From the NCBI RefSeq assembly GCF_003590095.1, contig NC_039483.1, positions 11,532,001-11,596,000 on the forward strand: 64,000 bases of DNA. Direction: 5' to 3'. Shown here one piece after another: positions 49,401 to 61,045 of this stretch. Source of the DNA: Trichoplusia ni. Its lineage: Eukaryota; Arthropoda; Insecta; Lepidoptera; Noctuidae. The position numbers and the translations under genes were made by a program. The notes beneath the pieces are model-generated. The model searched no databases, was not told where the DNA came from, and saw only the letters and a list, made by a program, of their open reading frames with translations. Each line of letters begins with the position of its first letter. Position 1 is the first letter of the stretch.

Positions 49401-52400
49401 TATCGCATCGCATCGCATCGCGCCTGCACCGTGCGCCCACGCACCTCTCCCCTCGCGCTGTCTTCAACGTTACGCCATCTAATAAATATTAGGGTTTTAT
49501 CAATTTTTAACTTGTTCCTTTCCTTTATGAAGGCTGTGCTTCCGGTTTGAGGCTTTTACGACACACATACCTTAATTAACAGGTTTGTATTTTTTACATT
49601 CCTTGCAGTTACTTTAATAAACTTTTGGGTGCCTACTTACCAAAATGTCTAGTGTATGTTTATAAAATGCAATTAAACTAAAAAGTGTTTAATTCGACTG
49701 ATAAAATTAAATAAATATTATTTCGAATACAGTTTGTCTTTCCAAAAATGTATCTACAAACCAAACATAATACCGACAACGCATTAACATATTTTAATGG
49801 AATTGAAAAGTCATAAAGAATTCACTAATAGTTAAATTGCATTAAGTGGGTCGTAGTCGTAGTCCCTTGCTTTTAAATGCACGCGTAGACATGTTAACGT
49901 TCGGAAATCTATTAGCAATAAATAAGGGCCTACAAACGTATACTGGTCTGAGAAAGGGTATACTGTTCCCCTTATCGGGCACCGAGACAACAAATAACGT
50001 GGGAACCGAATGAAATAAAAGACACCTTTCTTCCTTTTTACACTATAGCTATTAAATCCACATGTGTTTAGGCGTATTAAGTTTCAACTAATATGTAAAT
50101 CGTATGTGTGTTAGTTGATCAACTTAATATACCTATCAGCAAGTTTTGTGTCAAATAGTGGTGATGACTAATACAGCGGCACTTACAAGAAATATAATGA
50201 CTAACATCTAAGAAGAAAATATCCGGAAATGCTTTAAATGATAAATACCAATTCCTCAAATCGCACTGATTTACACCTCCTATTTTTTTGTCAACATGTT
50301 ACTCATCTTTCATTGATAAACTGTTATTTTATTCTCGTTACCTTACCAACCCAAAATGAAAAAAAATATACAAAATACCTATTTCGATATAATAGTTATC
50401 AACCGTTTTTCGAGCGGCCCATTAGCAAGTTTACGTTACGAGTCCAATCTAGACCATAACAAACCAACATTTAAATAAAACAAGCTCCAAGTTCTCACGG
50501 TGCTCTCTCATCAATCGAGCGTTAGTATCGCGGAGGCTTACTCAAATGTTAGTTATATGAGAATTTATTGGTGGCTTGCTAATTCGATATACATTTCCAT
50601 GTGTTGGTATGTAAGCTAAGCATATTATTTCGGGCGGCGGCAGCGGTAAAAGCATGGTGGCAGCACACGTGGCGACGGCAGCGGGGACTCGAAGAATGTT
50701 CGGTATTTAGGTTGAGTTTCTGGTACCTACCTTTTCATTCATTGCCGTAACACTGCACCTAGCCGGCTTCGTCGCCGCCGCACAACCTCGCTCACAATAC
50801 TCAATATTTATTATTCCCTATCCCATATTAATGAGAAAGCTTTGAGACTTGTTTTTAAATAACGTGGAATCCACTTCAACATGTTTCATATAAAATCAGA
50901 TCGGCGTCTTAGTTAATATGAATACCAAAATCAACTTGTATCTTAACTCTTTGCTGTTACGAAAAAATATGTTTTTTTCTTTGAAGACTTGTTTCGTAGT
51001 GTTTAAATATTTATTAAAGTTAAACAGTCTTTACATAAGGAACGGAAAAATTCCTAAAGGCACTACAGCTACAGCTCTTAAGTTTGTACCTACTTATTCA
51101 AAAGTGTCTATTTTTCGTTCCCATTTTGAATAAAATTTAAAACCGCCACTTTTCATGCTTGAAAACTTGAAATAAAAGGTTTTATAATTTATCGAACGAA
51201 ATTTGAAGAATACTTTTTTTGAGCAATAACTTGCAGTAAGTCTTTTAACAATTGTAGATTTAAAATAAAAAGTCTTTTAAGTGTAATTAATTAAATATTT
51301 TTAACGTATTGTGTAGCAGTTTAAAATAGTTTTTATTTTCAATTTAAAAGGTTTTCTAGTTTTCGATTTCTGTAAAAGATTTGGCGAGAAAGCTTTTTGG
51401 CTCAGTCAGTATCACATGCTTTGGCACAAATAAAAGTAGATAAACATAATAAAGGCAGTTGCAACAACTCCCTTTTTTACCTTTGAATTTAGTTTACTGA
51501 TCTATCTGACAACCCTGTGTGCCTGTTTTGTAGTTTTGTTTACTCAGCACGTTGCGCGTGAGTCGCCCCCCCCCCCCGTACCACCGACGCGCCGCAACTA
51601 CGCACATTCCACGCTACACCTCAACATGCGCCGGAATTTCCATGCAACAGATGCATTACATGGTATTTGTCTAATGCAACACTCACTCGCCTCTTCAAAT
51701 ATTTAACTATTACTTTGCCTCCTCCACGTATCAAATTACCACAAACGTTGTGAAACAATCCGTTGTGCTGCAGATTAAAATGTCCCAGTTTGTACTAAAT
51801 ATAACGAAAAATGTTTAGCTTCTGGACATTCATAACAAAACACGAGACAGAAATCGTGACGTTTCTGGTTTATTGTCAGTTCCTAGAGCGATTATGTGCA
51901 CTATTTTTAAACTGGAATTCAAATATAAGCTCGTGGTATTTTCAAATCAGGAAGGGGAAATTCCAAGCACAATTTAAGTAAACATTAACTTCTGGCGGGA
52001 TCTTATTAAAAAGGATCCCATATCTTTCATCGTCATCTTTGTTTTAAATAAAAGCTTTAAAAAATGGTAGGTATCTAGGAACGGGTTTTTACAGAATTTT
52101 GTAGAAGAAACTTTATCGTTTGTCTATGATTAACATTCAGTATTTCTATCCAACAAAACAACAATGAGTAGTAAAATTGTTTTCTTAAGAAATAATTAAT
52201 TGGAAATTGATATGTTCGCGTTGTTTTTATTCATTAGCTTCACAAGGTAAAGGATCGCTCTATGAATGGAAATAAAGTATAGTCGGTCAATAAACGAACA
52301 CGTGTTGACCCACGCATCTGTCGGTATACTCCGTACCTATAGGTCCGTATTGCGTATTTGACAAATATTTTTCTATGTTGTTTTTGTAAGCATAATTATA

Positions 52401-54555
52401 GTCCTAACGGAAATAAATTTGTTTGAAGGTACTCTTGCCGCGTGCTATGTTTTTTTTAAGTAACTGCGTACGGCTTAGAGCGTAATAATTTTGTGTTGCA
52501 TCCTGAATGTAAAGGTGGATAGGCGTAGCACGATGCGGGTTTATTATTTGTATCGAACCAATCACAATCGAATCCGATAGGATACAATAGCTGTAATGCA
52601 ACGTGTAGAGAAAGACTCAACTTTAAGGACTAGACTTAATATTTAGAATGGATTGAATAATAATTATAAATTGCTTCAAGAAATTATTGATGTTTACTAT
52701 CATTGCCCATGTATTCTACCGTCTATCCTCTCAACAATTGTATTCCCATGAATGACATAATAGCCTTAAGCCGGTAGAGTAGGGAGGATTATTATTCGCC
52801 GGAAACCGTATATCTTTAATGTTTTATAGTACTGCTCATCCTTACAATAAACCTGTGAAATTATTCATAGATTATGTTCTTTTTTTGCTACGTTAAATAA
52901 TATTGTGTAATTTCATGTTTTTTTTGTATCTGACCTAATTCCAATAATTATATTTTTTATCAAATTCTTACACTAAACAAAGTTATAATAATATTCAATT
53001 CATTGTTTGTCATTTAGCATTGAGTTTCCTAGAAAAGTATCGTTAATACAATCATAAATATCAGTGTCATTTAAGACACTTATTTATTATTCGAATGAAA
53101 CATAAAACACGTGTAGTAAACAAAACGCATACCAGCATGATTGTAGGGCACATGTCCAGCAAGCAAATGAAGTGACCTAAAACATTGTGCCATTCACCAC
53201 TTTTTGGTGTTATCAATCGTAGGTATGGAATTTGAACGTGAATCATCGTCAAGTGGCGCTTGTGCTTTAGTATCTTGAACTAGGAGGGAAAGAGACAGCA
53301 GAACGTACCACCATTCGGATTTAATTGACTGGTTACGAACTCGGACCCTGCCGTAGGGACGTCACCTCACTTTACATCGACTTTCTAAAAATTCCGGATG
53401 GTACTTCAATAACTCTCTATGATAATTCCTGTTTAGAAGAACGCTCTCGCCGTGTTTGTGTATATGATTTGTACACACGAATTAATTTTACAGGCGAAAC
53501 GTTGTAACAGTTTCTAAAACTAAAAATAATTTCTTGTTTCAAACTCTACGCTGAACGTAAATATAAACCCAAAAGGTAAACGCATACTGAGGATGCGCTA
53601 CACTTTGATTGGTTGAGAACTTAAGAATGTAAATAATATTGTAATCAACATAAATATATCGATAATGTGTTCGTCACTACAGCGCTGGTATGTAGACGAC
53701 AAAAACACGTAGTGCAGGAGAAGTGGGGAGTGAGATTAAGGTCCTTCTAAAATGCAGTCGGCTTACCTAAACACATTCAAGCTTTTATCACTCACACAGA
53801 TAAATATAAATAGAAAGTATTTTTGTTTAGTATAAAACTTATAAGAGTGTTCTTAGGGTAGAGAATGGCGCACCAGCGGCCCAAGGCGCAGGCAGCACGC
53901 ATGCGAGCAACTAAAACGGTATCGTAGGAATAGTAAACAATTAACTGCTCGATGCGTAGACCTTGTTTGATAAAATGTTCACGTCACATGTTTCCAATTC
54001 AATACTTGATACTCATGTTATACAAGGACTGCCAGTACCTCCATTAATGAATAAACATACGGTTTGTTTTTAATAAATAACAAATTGAACTTAGAGCTAC
54101 ATTTTTAATAGGTGCCATTCATAAAAATGTTTTCATTAGAAATAATACAAAATATTGCGTATTAAGTGACGTCATTTTATATAAGACATTCTCTAATTAG
54201 GAAGTACGAGTTTATAATTAGTATATCTGGTTGTTGATCAACGTTAGACACAGTAAACATGGCACACATCTGTGTGACATCAGTAAAACGAGACTCTATT
54301 AACCTCAATTTGAATAATTTCAATGATGAACTGTTTGTGATTGCCTCCCTGGGCACTGCGTACAACACATCCGTTCGATAAGGGCCATGTCAAGTTCCAA
54401 CACATGAAATAGCTTTTGACTTGACTCCCTTTATATCTTTTTTACAAACAGTGAAATCAAAACAATTGCTTGTAAAAAATATTTTCAAGAAAAAAAAATC
54501 TTTAAGTGTACTTACTCGAAGAGGGAACTGCATTTCCGCCTTCCCTCCCGCTCAT
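46382..54555 (-). CDS. lin-28: lin-28, heterochronic RNA-binding protein (cold-shock domain plus two CCHC zinc knuckles)
   Basis: Five exons join in frame to 549 bases: 182 residues and TAA, the usual size for insect Lin-28. Lin-28 binds let-7 precursors and mRNAs, blocks let-7 maturation and controls developmental timing, mainly in the cytoplasm. Seen: cold-shock domain at about residues 31-105 with RNP motifs KGWGFIT (39-45) and VFVHQ (53-57); zinc knuckles CYNCGEFANHIAAKC (116-130) and CHNCKSEDHLIADC (139-152); basic linker KKRFRKIR (108-115); Ser/Gly/Gln-rich tail ending QQDSPPHS. The start MSGREGGNAVPSS is supported by an in-phase donor and good ATG context. It lies upstream of sif on the same strand. 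Three let-7 sites follow the stop, consistent with reciprocal let-7/lin-28 control. Confidence 0.95.
46713..46833 (-). CDS. lin-28: lin-28 coding exon 4 (both zinc knuckles)
   Basis: Residues 116-155. Carries both CCHC knuckles, joined by SIGPQPKR, and ends ADCPVK. Acceptor GGTTTAG, donor AAG|GTACGA. The first knuckle has five residues between the second Cys and the His, the second has four. Confidence 0.95.
46834..48277. other. lin-28 intron 3
   Basis: 1.4 kb of AT-rich sequence with long T runs on the plus strand. Nothing else recognised. Confidence 0.6.
48278..48450 (-). CDS. lin-28: lin-28 coding exon 3 (second half of cold-shock domain)
   Basis: Residues 58-114. Starts SVIQMPGFRSLGDEEDVEFE, then CKESDKGLEATRVSGP, completing the five-strand fold. 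Ends with the basic linker RRPVSKKRFRKI. Acceptor TTTCAG, donor ACG|GTAATC. Confidence 0.95.
49241..49371 (-). CDS. lin-28: lin-28 coding exon 2 (first half of cold-shock domain)
   Basis: Residues 15-57. After AAGASGNAVTGVTRRGR comes CKWFNVAKGWGFITPDDGGQ and DVFVHQ, containing both RNP motifs. Acceptor TTTGCAG, followed six bases later by a second AG, so a two-residue variant is possible. Donor CAG|GTGATT. Confidence 0.95.
49372..54515. other. lin-28 intron 1
   Basis: 5.1 kb. Contains a short CGCAT microsatellite at about 49404-49424, a 12-base C run at 51566-51577, and small CG-rich patches at about 50635-50780 and 53875-53925. The 50.7-kb patch, read on the minus strand, has an ATG followed by a good donor (ATGAATGAAAAG|GTAGGT), but its phase does not fit lin-28 exon 2. 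Confidence 0.5.
54516..54555 (-). CDS. lin-28: lin-28 coding exon 1 (start codon)
   Basis: Residues 1-13, MSGREGGNAVPSS, with Ser14 split across the 5.1-kb intron (A|GT). ATG context TTACCATGA, donor TCGA|GTAAGT. Insect Lin-28 proteins begin similarly with MSG. The phase matches exon 2 exactly. Confidence 0.78.
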
Positions 54556-54694
54556 GGTAACTATAAATTATCAACTGGCACCACAAATATCACCTTTTCG
54601 TAACAGACATCCTCCGATTGTAAAAGGCACTTTGTTTATTACAAGTTCATTTACCTCTGCACGTTTAAAACTTATTAACTATCAAAATGTGTTA

Positions 54695-54995
54695 AGTGCA
54701 TGAAGGCGGACGCGCGTGCGCGCGAAGCGACCAACGACGCGTACGCAGGTCGACTGCATCGAAAATGAGTGACAGTGGTGCGTGCGGAGTCGACGCCGCG
54801 GTGATGCGGTCGGTCCCTTCCCGGATATCGTCAAGCAAGTAGTTTTTAAAATAGAGAAGCTAACGAAACGTGTACACCGCCCGAAAGCGCCGGCCGCTTT
54901 ACCCCAACCCAAATTGTGTCACTTGTTGGAGCGGCGCAGCGCGCAGCGTGGTGAACGAACGTTCCTTGTCGCTACCAATAGACACGAGCACGCTG
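54695..54995. promoter_or_regulatory. CpG-rich block, likely lin-28 promoter and 5' leader
   Basis: Dense CG (GACGCGCGTGCGCGCGAAGC, AGTCGACGCCGCGG, GGCGCAGCGCGCAGCG) starting about 140 bases upstream of the lin-28 ATG. Its position fits a TATA-less promoter. A plus-strand ATG in good context (GAAAATGAG, 54765) could mark a divergent transcript, but its 25-codon frame has no supporting feature. Confidence 0.55.
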
Positions 54996-57900
54996 CAGGG
55001 TGAACGGCACCTACTACCTACCACACATTGCTTACAAACACCCAACAACATCTTCAAACCTTACAAAAAATATTCTCAATAGAGGCCGCGCACACCCGAC
55101 CGCGAAGGGATCTATTGGGGATGTCCAACTTGCCAAGTTCTTTTGTTTTTCTATTCTAAGACGTTGTATTTGTTATGCTATGAATTTTGTAGAGTTTTTG
55201 AGTTTAAAATATAGAGTTAAATCACAACTTGCCTTATGCAGTATCCTGCAATTTGAAGCGTATATTTACCTAGTCACACGAATTTTTCATTATTCAAAGT
55301 ACACTGAAAAATTAATGTCGAGCTTTTGGTATTGTTTTTACCTGTGGGATGGTGTAGTAAATATCAGCAAAGGTTATTTATAAATTAACTTACAAATGAT
55401 TTTAATTCTTTACTCTATGAAATAAATTTATATGTTGGTCAAGATTAATCATGTTCTAAACCAAAAACTTAAAAATAATAGAATGAGAAACATTGACATT
55501 TAATACAATATCGGTTTCCAATTGTTGGGTTAATCACTGCCGTAATTCCTCAATAACTTCGGTTCTTCATTTTAAGAAAAATCCGATGGACTTGATCTCG
55601 ACAATTTACCTTACATTTTAGTGAATCAATGACACGGCACCCAAATAATTAAATGAATTCAAAGGTGTATCAAGATGTGTGTGTATTCGAAATATCTGAA
55701 AGACAACTTTGATCGGAATGTAGAGTTCGCGTTCGAGTTTATGGCATGCATTAAATCGAGATACGCAGCTCTCTGATATTAAGAGGGAACTTTATTAGTT
55801 TTATTAAATGAACTCGTAAAATGCAGTAACTATTTTTACATTCTAGCTCTAAGGAACTGAACATGGCCCAATTTATATCATGTCATAATGCAAAATAGAT
55901 GTTTAAGCTCGTAAACCTTTTTAAGAATTTAATCTAAGAGAATAAATATTTGTCAGTATTGACAAGGAAAACAAGGTGAAGCGAAAACTTAGCTGTGGAA
56001 CACTCGTATCAACAGGGAGAAGAAGAAAACGAAAATAAATACTCCCAGGCTCGTGAAAGACTTAGAAAGTTGAATAAACAGATCAATGAATAACTATTCA
56101 TTTGCTTATTTAAATCCGCGATCCCCTCTGAATTTGTATTTAATTCATTATTACGTTTCAAATCTATTGTTACAAGTGTGACAATTTCTCGGCTGGTTAC
56201 TGTATTTCGGGAGTGGACCAGATTTGGCAAAATTTGGATCCCCAACGGTTAGAGGGACCCTTCCTTCGGACTTGTCACGTACTGACGACCTGGCCGGGCA
56301 AGCCTATTGTTACTGATCTAATCCACGTATGATTATGCATCAACAATATTTGACAATAGAAGTTTTACAAGAAAAACAAGTTCTGTAAATAATGTAACTC
56401 GACCAATTGTCATATTCACTTTCTCTGATCTTTTCACCCCACTTAAAAGCTAGTTAAAGTTTTTAATTTCTATGACACGATGCAAATTTTAAACTTTTGA
56501 TTAACCGATTGTTAATCTTCCCTTCTAGAAACATGACGCGCAATAACTGTACTTATGTACAATGAGTTGATTAAAAATTTGTTGCATAATTTGTGGATGT
56601 AAGGGTTTCAATAGTTGGTTGACCTTGAAACGATAACTACACAACTACTTGTGATCTCCCTATCTACAATAAAGGTTAATCAAATACACCGCATATGCTT
56701 GGGAGATATCAATAATTCAAATCGTCGCCTAGCATTAGGGCATTTTATCATCATAAAACGAGCTCATATCAAAAATTGCAAGTCAGGTAGAGCTACACAA
56801 ACGTTATCATCCCAAAAACTATAATTTACTCATGAATCTTCAACAGGGTATCAGGGAATCTTCAATAGTAACAATCCAGTTGAGAATAAGCGATATCTCG
56901 GGCCACACTGTTTTTTTATAAAAACTCGCCTAAAGTGTCCTCTGGCGTTTTAAACAACAACAAACTTACTGGGTGGAGGGCTACCAAATTTGTTAGTTCA
57001 CTAAGTTAGAAGATGGCGCTGCAATCGCTAAGTTTTGACTGCCATCTATTTTTGTACAGCGGAACTTTAAAACGAAGTAAAGCTAGAGCGCGAAGGGCCG
57101 CGCGGAGTATCGTGACCCCAATGCATTATGTTAATTTTTCGATAGAGGCGTTCCCTGTGAGGGGTGGTGCTTACCAGCACCCTCTAAAATATGAAATTAG
57201 GTAGGTATATTTAACCTTAATTTTGCCTATTTAGAATTTGGTTATGATTTCTCTATATTCTCATTTTCTCAGTTAAAGTGAAATAAACTTAGTCTAAACC
57301 GAAAGCATTAAAATTGACGGGCATTATTGTCAATTGGTAATTGTATTTTTTTTACCATATCTTCAGACCTTTTTATTACCCCTCAAGAGTTCCATATTTT
57401 ATGGTTTGCTAACTCTACATTCAATATAAGTTTGTCTACGAGCAAAGTTTAATTTAGAGAAACTTTAAGAAAAATAAATTGCTGATCTTACTATTGATTT
57501 AAGATCTACAATCACACACAAACAAATGCCCAAGTATAATTCAAAAATGGACACTGCCTAATACATTAAAACTTATGAACATTTAAATTATTTAGGTTGT
57601 AATGGAAATTAAGGACCAATCAAATAAGACAGACAATGTCTACACATTAATCTTACTTTTAACTGCTCTACAAAAGCTTTCGACCTCAAAAACAATGTAA
57701 ATAGCTTTTATTACATTATGAAAAAACAAAATTATTTTATAGTTAATTTTAAAATACTTATGTTTTTGTTTTCAAATCAAACCTCAAAAATTTAAACTAA
57801 TATTACAAACAGGCATGTTTACAAATTAATATCAAAAAATTTACATTTGCATAAGATTTTCATTCATACTTTTTTTTATTTCAAATGTTTGGAATTTCTA

Positions 57901-58418
57901 CGGAAAGAATAGCATTAAGCTTCTGGATAAAAATTACATGTCTGGAAAATCTCTACTAGCTCACAGTTCAGATATAAATTCTTATTTCAGTCTAACAAGA
58001 ATCAGAGTCTATTAGACTTTTGTGGCATTAGAATGTATGCTTCCAATAAGAATACCTAGGTTATTCATCCGTGTTGTGTTATTATGTATGTTACTATTTT
58101 ATTTTTATATCGAAAGTTCCAAATTTACATCGTTTTTAAATCTGATATATGTATAAAGCTGCTTTTCACATCATCATCACCTGTTATTCTTTCTGATGAT
58201 ACCTTAAAGTCAGTTGAAACATAGTTTTAAACAATTCAGAGAAGTTTCATCGTGGTATTGGCTTATTCTCTCATAAATCTAAACTAGGACTACTTACGTA
58301 TTTTTAACCATTTGTATACTTTAGTTCACATCCCAAATTAACAAAGCCACACTTAAAGTTCTAGCATTTGTTAACGATAATTAATGAGGGTTTGATGTTT
58401 AACATGTTATAAACTTAC
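54996..58418. other. AT-rich region upstream of lin-28
   Basis: No firm gene. At 57085-57110 there is a small CG-rich patch, and GAAGATGGCGCTGC at 57009 is a YY1/Pho-like site. The rest is AT-rich. Confidence 0.5.
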
Positions 58419-58577
58419 AGTTTCCATTGTACTGCGCGGTGCCGTTGACGGTGCCATTAGCAAGCACGATGCGTGCGGGGGACTTGCTGACCTCAGCGGC
58501 GTGGTTGGCTGCCCATGATGCTGCCGCCGCTGCTGCTGCAGCCGCCGCGGCCGCTGCCGCTGCGCATACGCTGCACT
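58419..58577 (-). CDS. unassigned coding-type exon with a polyalanine run
   Basis: 159 bases between acceptor GTGTTTCAG and donor AACT|GTAAGT on the minus strand, GC-rich in AT-rich surroundings. In the most coding-like frame (two bases, then 52 codons, then one base) it reads CSVC, fifteen Ala, SWAANHAAEVSKSPARIVLA and NGTVNGTAQYNGN. A second frame (Gln/Arg/Pro-rich) is also open across all 53 codons, so the frame is not certain. In the alanine frame its donor phase fits both lin-28 exon 2 and the segment at 26928 that carries the sif ATG. I do not recognise the protein; it may be an alternative 5' exon of either gene or part of another gene. Confidence 0.55.
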
Positions 58578-58948
58578 CTGAAACACAATATATACCAGTG
58601 AGAATATGGGAAAATGAGAAAAATGGTAGTATGATACGAAAGTTTGGTTAGTTTGAAATTTTTATTATGCTAGGATTTGCACACGCCGACTTAAAATTCC
58701 TGAAAAAAGAATGGCATCGAAATTATCTGTCATGACTAAATTCTAGGTAAATTAATACACTAAACTTAAGGAAAACTTTGGTAACAACTTCATTTTTAAA
58801 GGTCCTCTTACCTACTACTATTCATTTCAGTTAGACTTTTCTTATATGACTGAGTTAGTTACAAGAATCCAAGCAGTTTGCTTTCAGATTACACGCCATG
58901 TTATATCATGAATTGTGTGAAATGTAAACAATTCGGTTTTTTTTCTCT

Positions 58949-59065
58949 TTTTTGCCGACTTCAAAAGAAGGAGGTTCTCAATCCGTCCGTACTTTTTTAT
59001 TGTTTATTACCTCAGAAATTCCGACTGGATGAACCAATTATAATGATTCTTTTTTTACTTAACGT
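58949..59065 (+). repeat. lepidopteran interspersed repeat fragment
   Basis: TTTGCCGACTTCAAAAGAAG then GAGGTTCTCAATCCGTCCGT, a T-rich stretch, TTACCTCAGAAATT, GACTGGATGAACCAATT and ATGATTCTTTTTTT. This order matches a repeat I recall as widespread in Lepidoptera (CCGACTTCAAAAAAGGAGGA type). Diverged copy. Confidence 0.65.
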
Positions 59066-60939
59066 GAAGAAGCTGTCATTTGACTCAGTAGTTTTTATTT
59101 GAAAACGGTTGTATGTTTTTTGTGTTCTTTAGTTTGTTTTCATTTTCTTCTTTTAATCAAATTTATTATTCATTAATTTATTCATTTATACACATTCTTA
59201 AATTTAAGAAAACTTTATGAAAAGATTTTATGTTTATCACATAATTATTTAAAGATAAGGACTCACTCTTTTGAGCAGTTAGTACATAAATAGGTGCATT
59301 TGATTTTTGTTTTATTTTGTTCCAATTTTCTGCAAATATAAAAATTAATTAAATTTTAAAGTTGAATATTAAGAATATTAATTAGGACAAATAATTACAT
59401 TAATTAGGAGAAATTAAAGTAGGACAATCAAAGCTGACACAGATAAACAATTCCGGTGCATACGTTTTATCTCTTAGTTTTGGGTCAAGGCACAAAATGC
59501 AATAAGGTCACAGCAAATCTTGTTTATATATACTTATGATAATTTTTTATGTTAGTTCCTATCAGCATATCCTCAATAAATTGCCATGTTTTGATGCACT
59601 TTCGGCTTGGTCTTACTGGAATACGAATAATTCTTGTTATTGACTTTATTTTTATATTCTTAAGCTATTGCACAGTATCTTGCCAAGAGCAATTTTGTAT
59701 TCTTCAATGATTATTTGAATGCGTCTATTTCGGTAACATATTGCTATGAGCTATTTAGTGTTTATCCATCAGTCAATACTTTCATTTTCAATTTCATTTA
59801 GGTTTAAGAATCAGTAAGTAGGTATATAAAAGTGTCTCACCCTTCATGTACGCTGCGAGCCGCCCCTTTAAAGAACAACCCCAACGAGCGTAACATATAC
59901 GCACAACCACTTAAAAATATTGATACATAGGCCTTTTTATCGTGTCAAACATAATTCAATAAAAAACACAATAACACTGCACTTGTTGACAAGAAAAAGA
60001 ACCTAAAATGTTGAATGTGGGTTTGTTCTATTCTTTAGACCGTATTTATTGATTGTAAGGTATATTTATAAGGTTTTTTATGATGTCGTAAGTGTGTAAC
60101 GCGAGTGGTATACATGCTAGTTGCGACGCGCGTGGCGATTACCGAAGGACTGCGTGGTGCGTTTGATTTGGGGTGACGCGCATGGACGGGGGATGCTGGC
60201 TACATTAATACAAGTAAATACAATAGTAACAGTTTGTTGTGTGAAATGTGATTTAGAAAAAAACAAATACGAATACTGAAGTAATTAATTCATTGGCAAA
60301 ACATTAAAGTGCCTCGAATCAGTGCGCGAACCGCAAAGCCAGAGTAGAACCAAATAACATCGAAAACTACATTTTTGTTCGTGAAATCGGAATATTGATA
60401 ATTAAGAAATCCTTCTACGGCATTAAATTCAACTTCGAATTTACTCAAAAGCTTGAATTACATTATTATCTACATTTCCACTACAGCTCATTCATTTTCC
60501 AAGTATCGTTCAAGATGGCTAAATCACTCCGTGTATGTATAAGTTTTGGGTATTTTTCTTTTAATTTATGCTGTATCTTTCAAACTAAGTATAAATAGTT
60601 TAGGTTTAAGGTTAACGCAGATCAGTTTAAATAGTTTTAGTTCGAAAATTAAAGCTCTGGCAAGTATTAACCCGTCGAAAGCTTTTCATATTTGAATTGT
60701 AATTGATAAAGAATTATCACGTTAGCAAATAGTAATAGTATGCATGTCAATTGTACTTAGTTATACCTACAATTATTTAATAAATTGTCTTGTATAATCA
60801 AGAAATTTACTGTAACATGTGAAAATCTGCCTGTCAGAAACTTTAAGACCAGATAGATAAAAAAATAATGTGGTTTGAATACCATTAGACTATTATATTT
60901 ATAGAAAAGTAAAATAAATCAAATAGTGACTTAGTTGGT
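59066..60939. other. AT-rich region, no gene seen
   Basis: A CG-containing patch at 60118-60185 (GCGACGCGCGTGGCG) is the only notable feature. No ORF with coding character. Confidence 0.5.
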
Positions 60940-61045
60940 CGGCGGCCATAATTATTTGCGAAAGTTCGGCGGGGGCACGCATGCGCTCTGCGACGAGTGT
61001 GTACGAACAGCCGGCCGCACATCTGCTGGTCAGCTCGTGGACACA
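60940..61045. promoter_or_regulatory. CpG-rich promoter-like block
   Basis: Contains GGCGGCCATAATTA (YY1/Pho-type core), CGGCGGGGGC (GC box-like), ACGCATGCGCT (near match to the NRF-1/Ewg palindrome) and CAGCCGGCCGCAC. On the minus strand a short ATG frame starts MAADQLSHYL. It may be the promoter of the transcript that carries the 58.4-kb exon. Confidence 0.4.

Noticed and set aside
50635..50780. Alternative lin-28 first exon encoding MNEK at 50.7 kb
   Set aside because: The donor AAG|GTAGGT leaves phase 0, but lin-28 exon 2 needs one preceding base. The exon at 54516-54555 fits exactly.
51566..51577. Run of 12 C bases
   Set aside because: Simple homopolymer, possibly of variable or mis-read length; no function inferred.
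54765..54842. Plus-strand start MSDSGACGVDAAVMRS in the lin-28 CpG block
   Set aside because: Good ATG context, but the frame stops after 25 codons and no convincing donor precedes the stop. It could be real but cannot be supported.
57170..57200. Nine-base microexon flanked by TTTTAG and GTAAGC on the minus strand
   Set aside because: The signals occur together by chance often enough, and no neighbouring exon gives it a frame.
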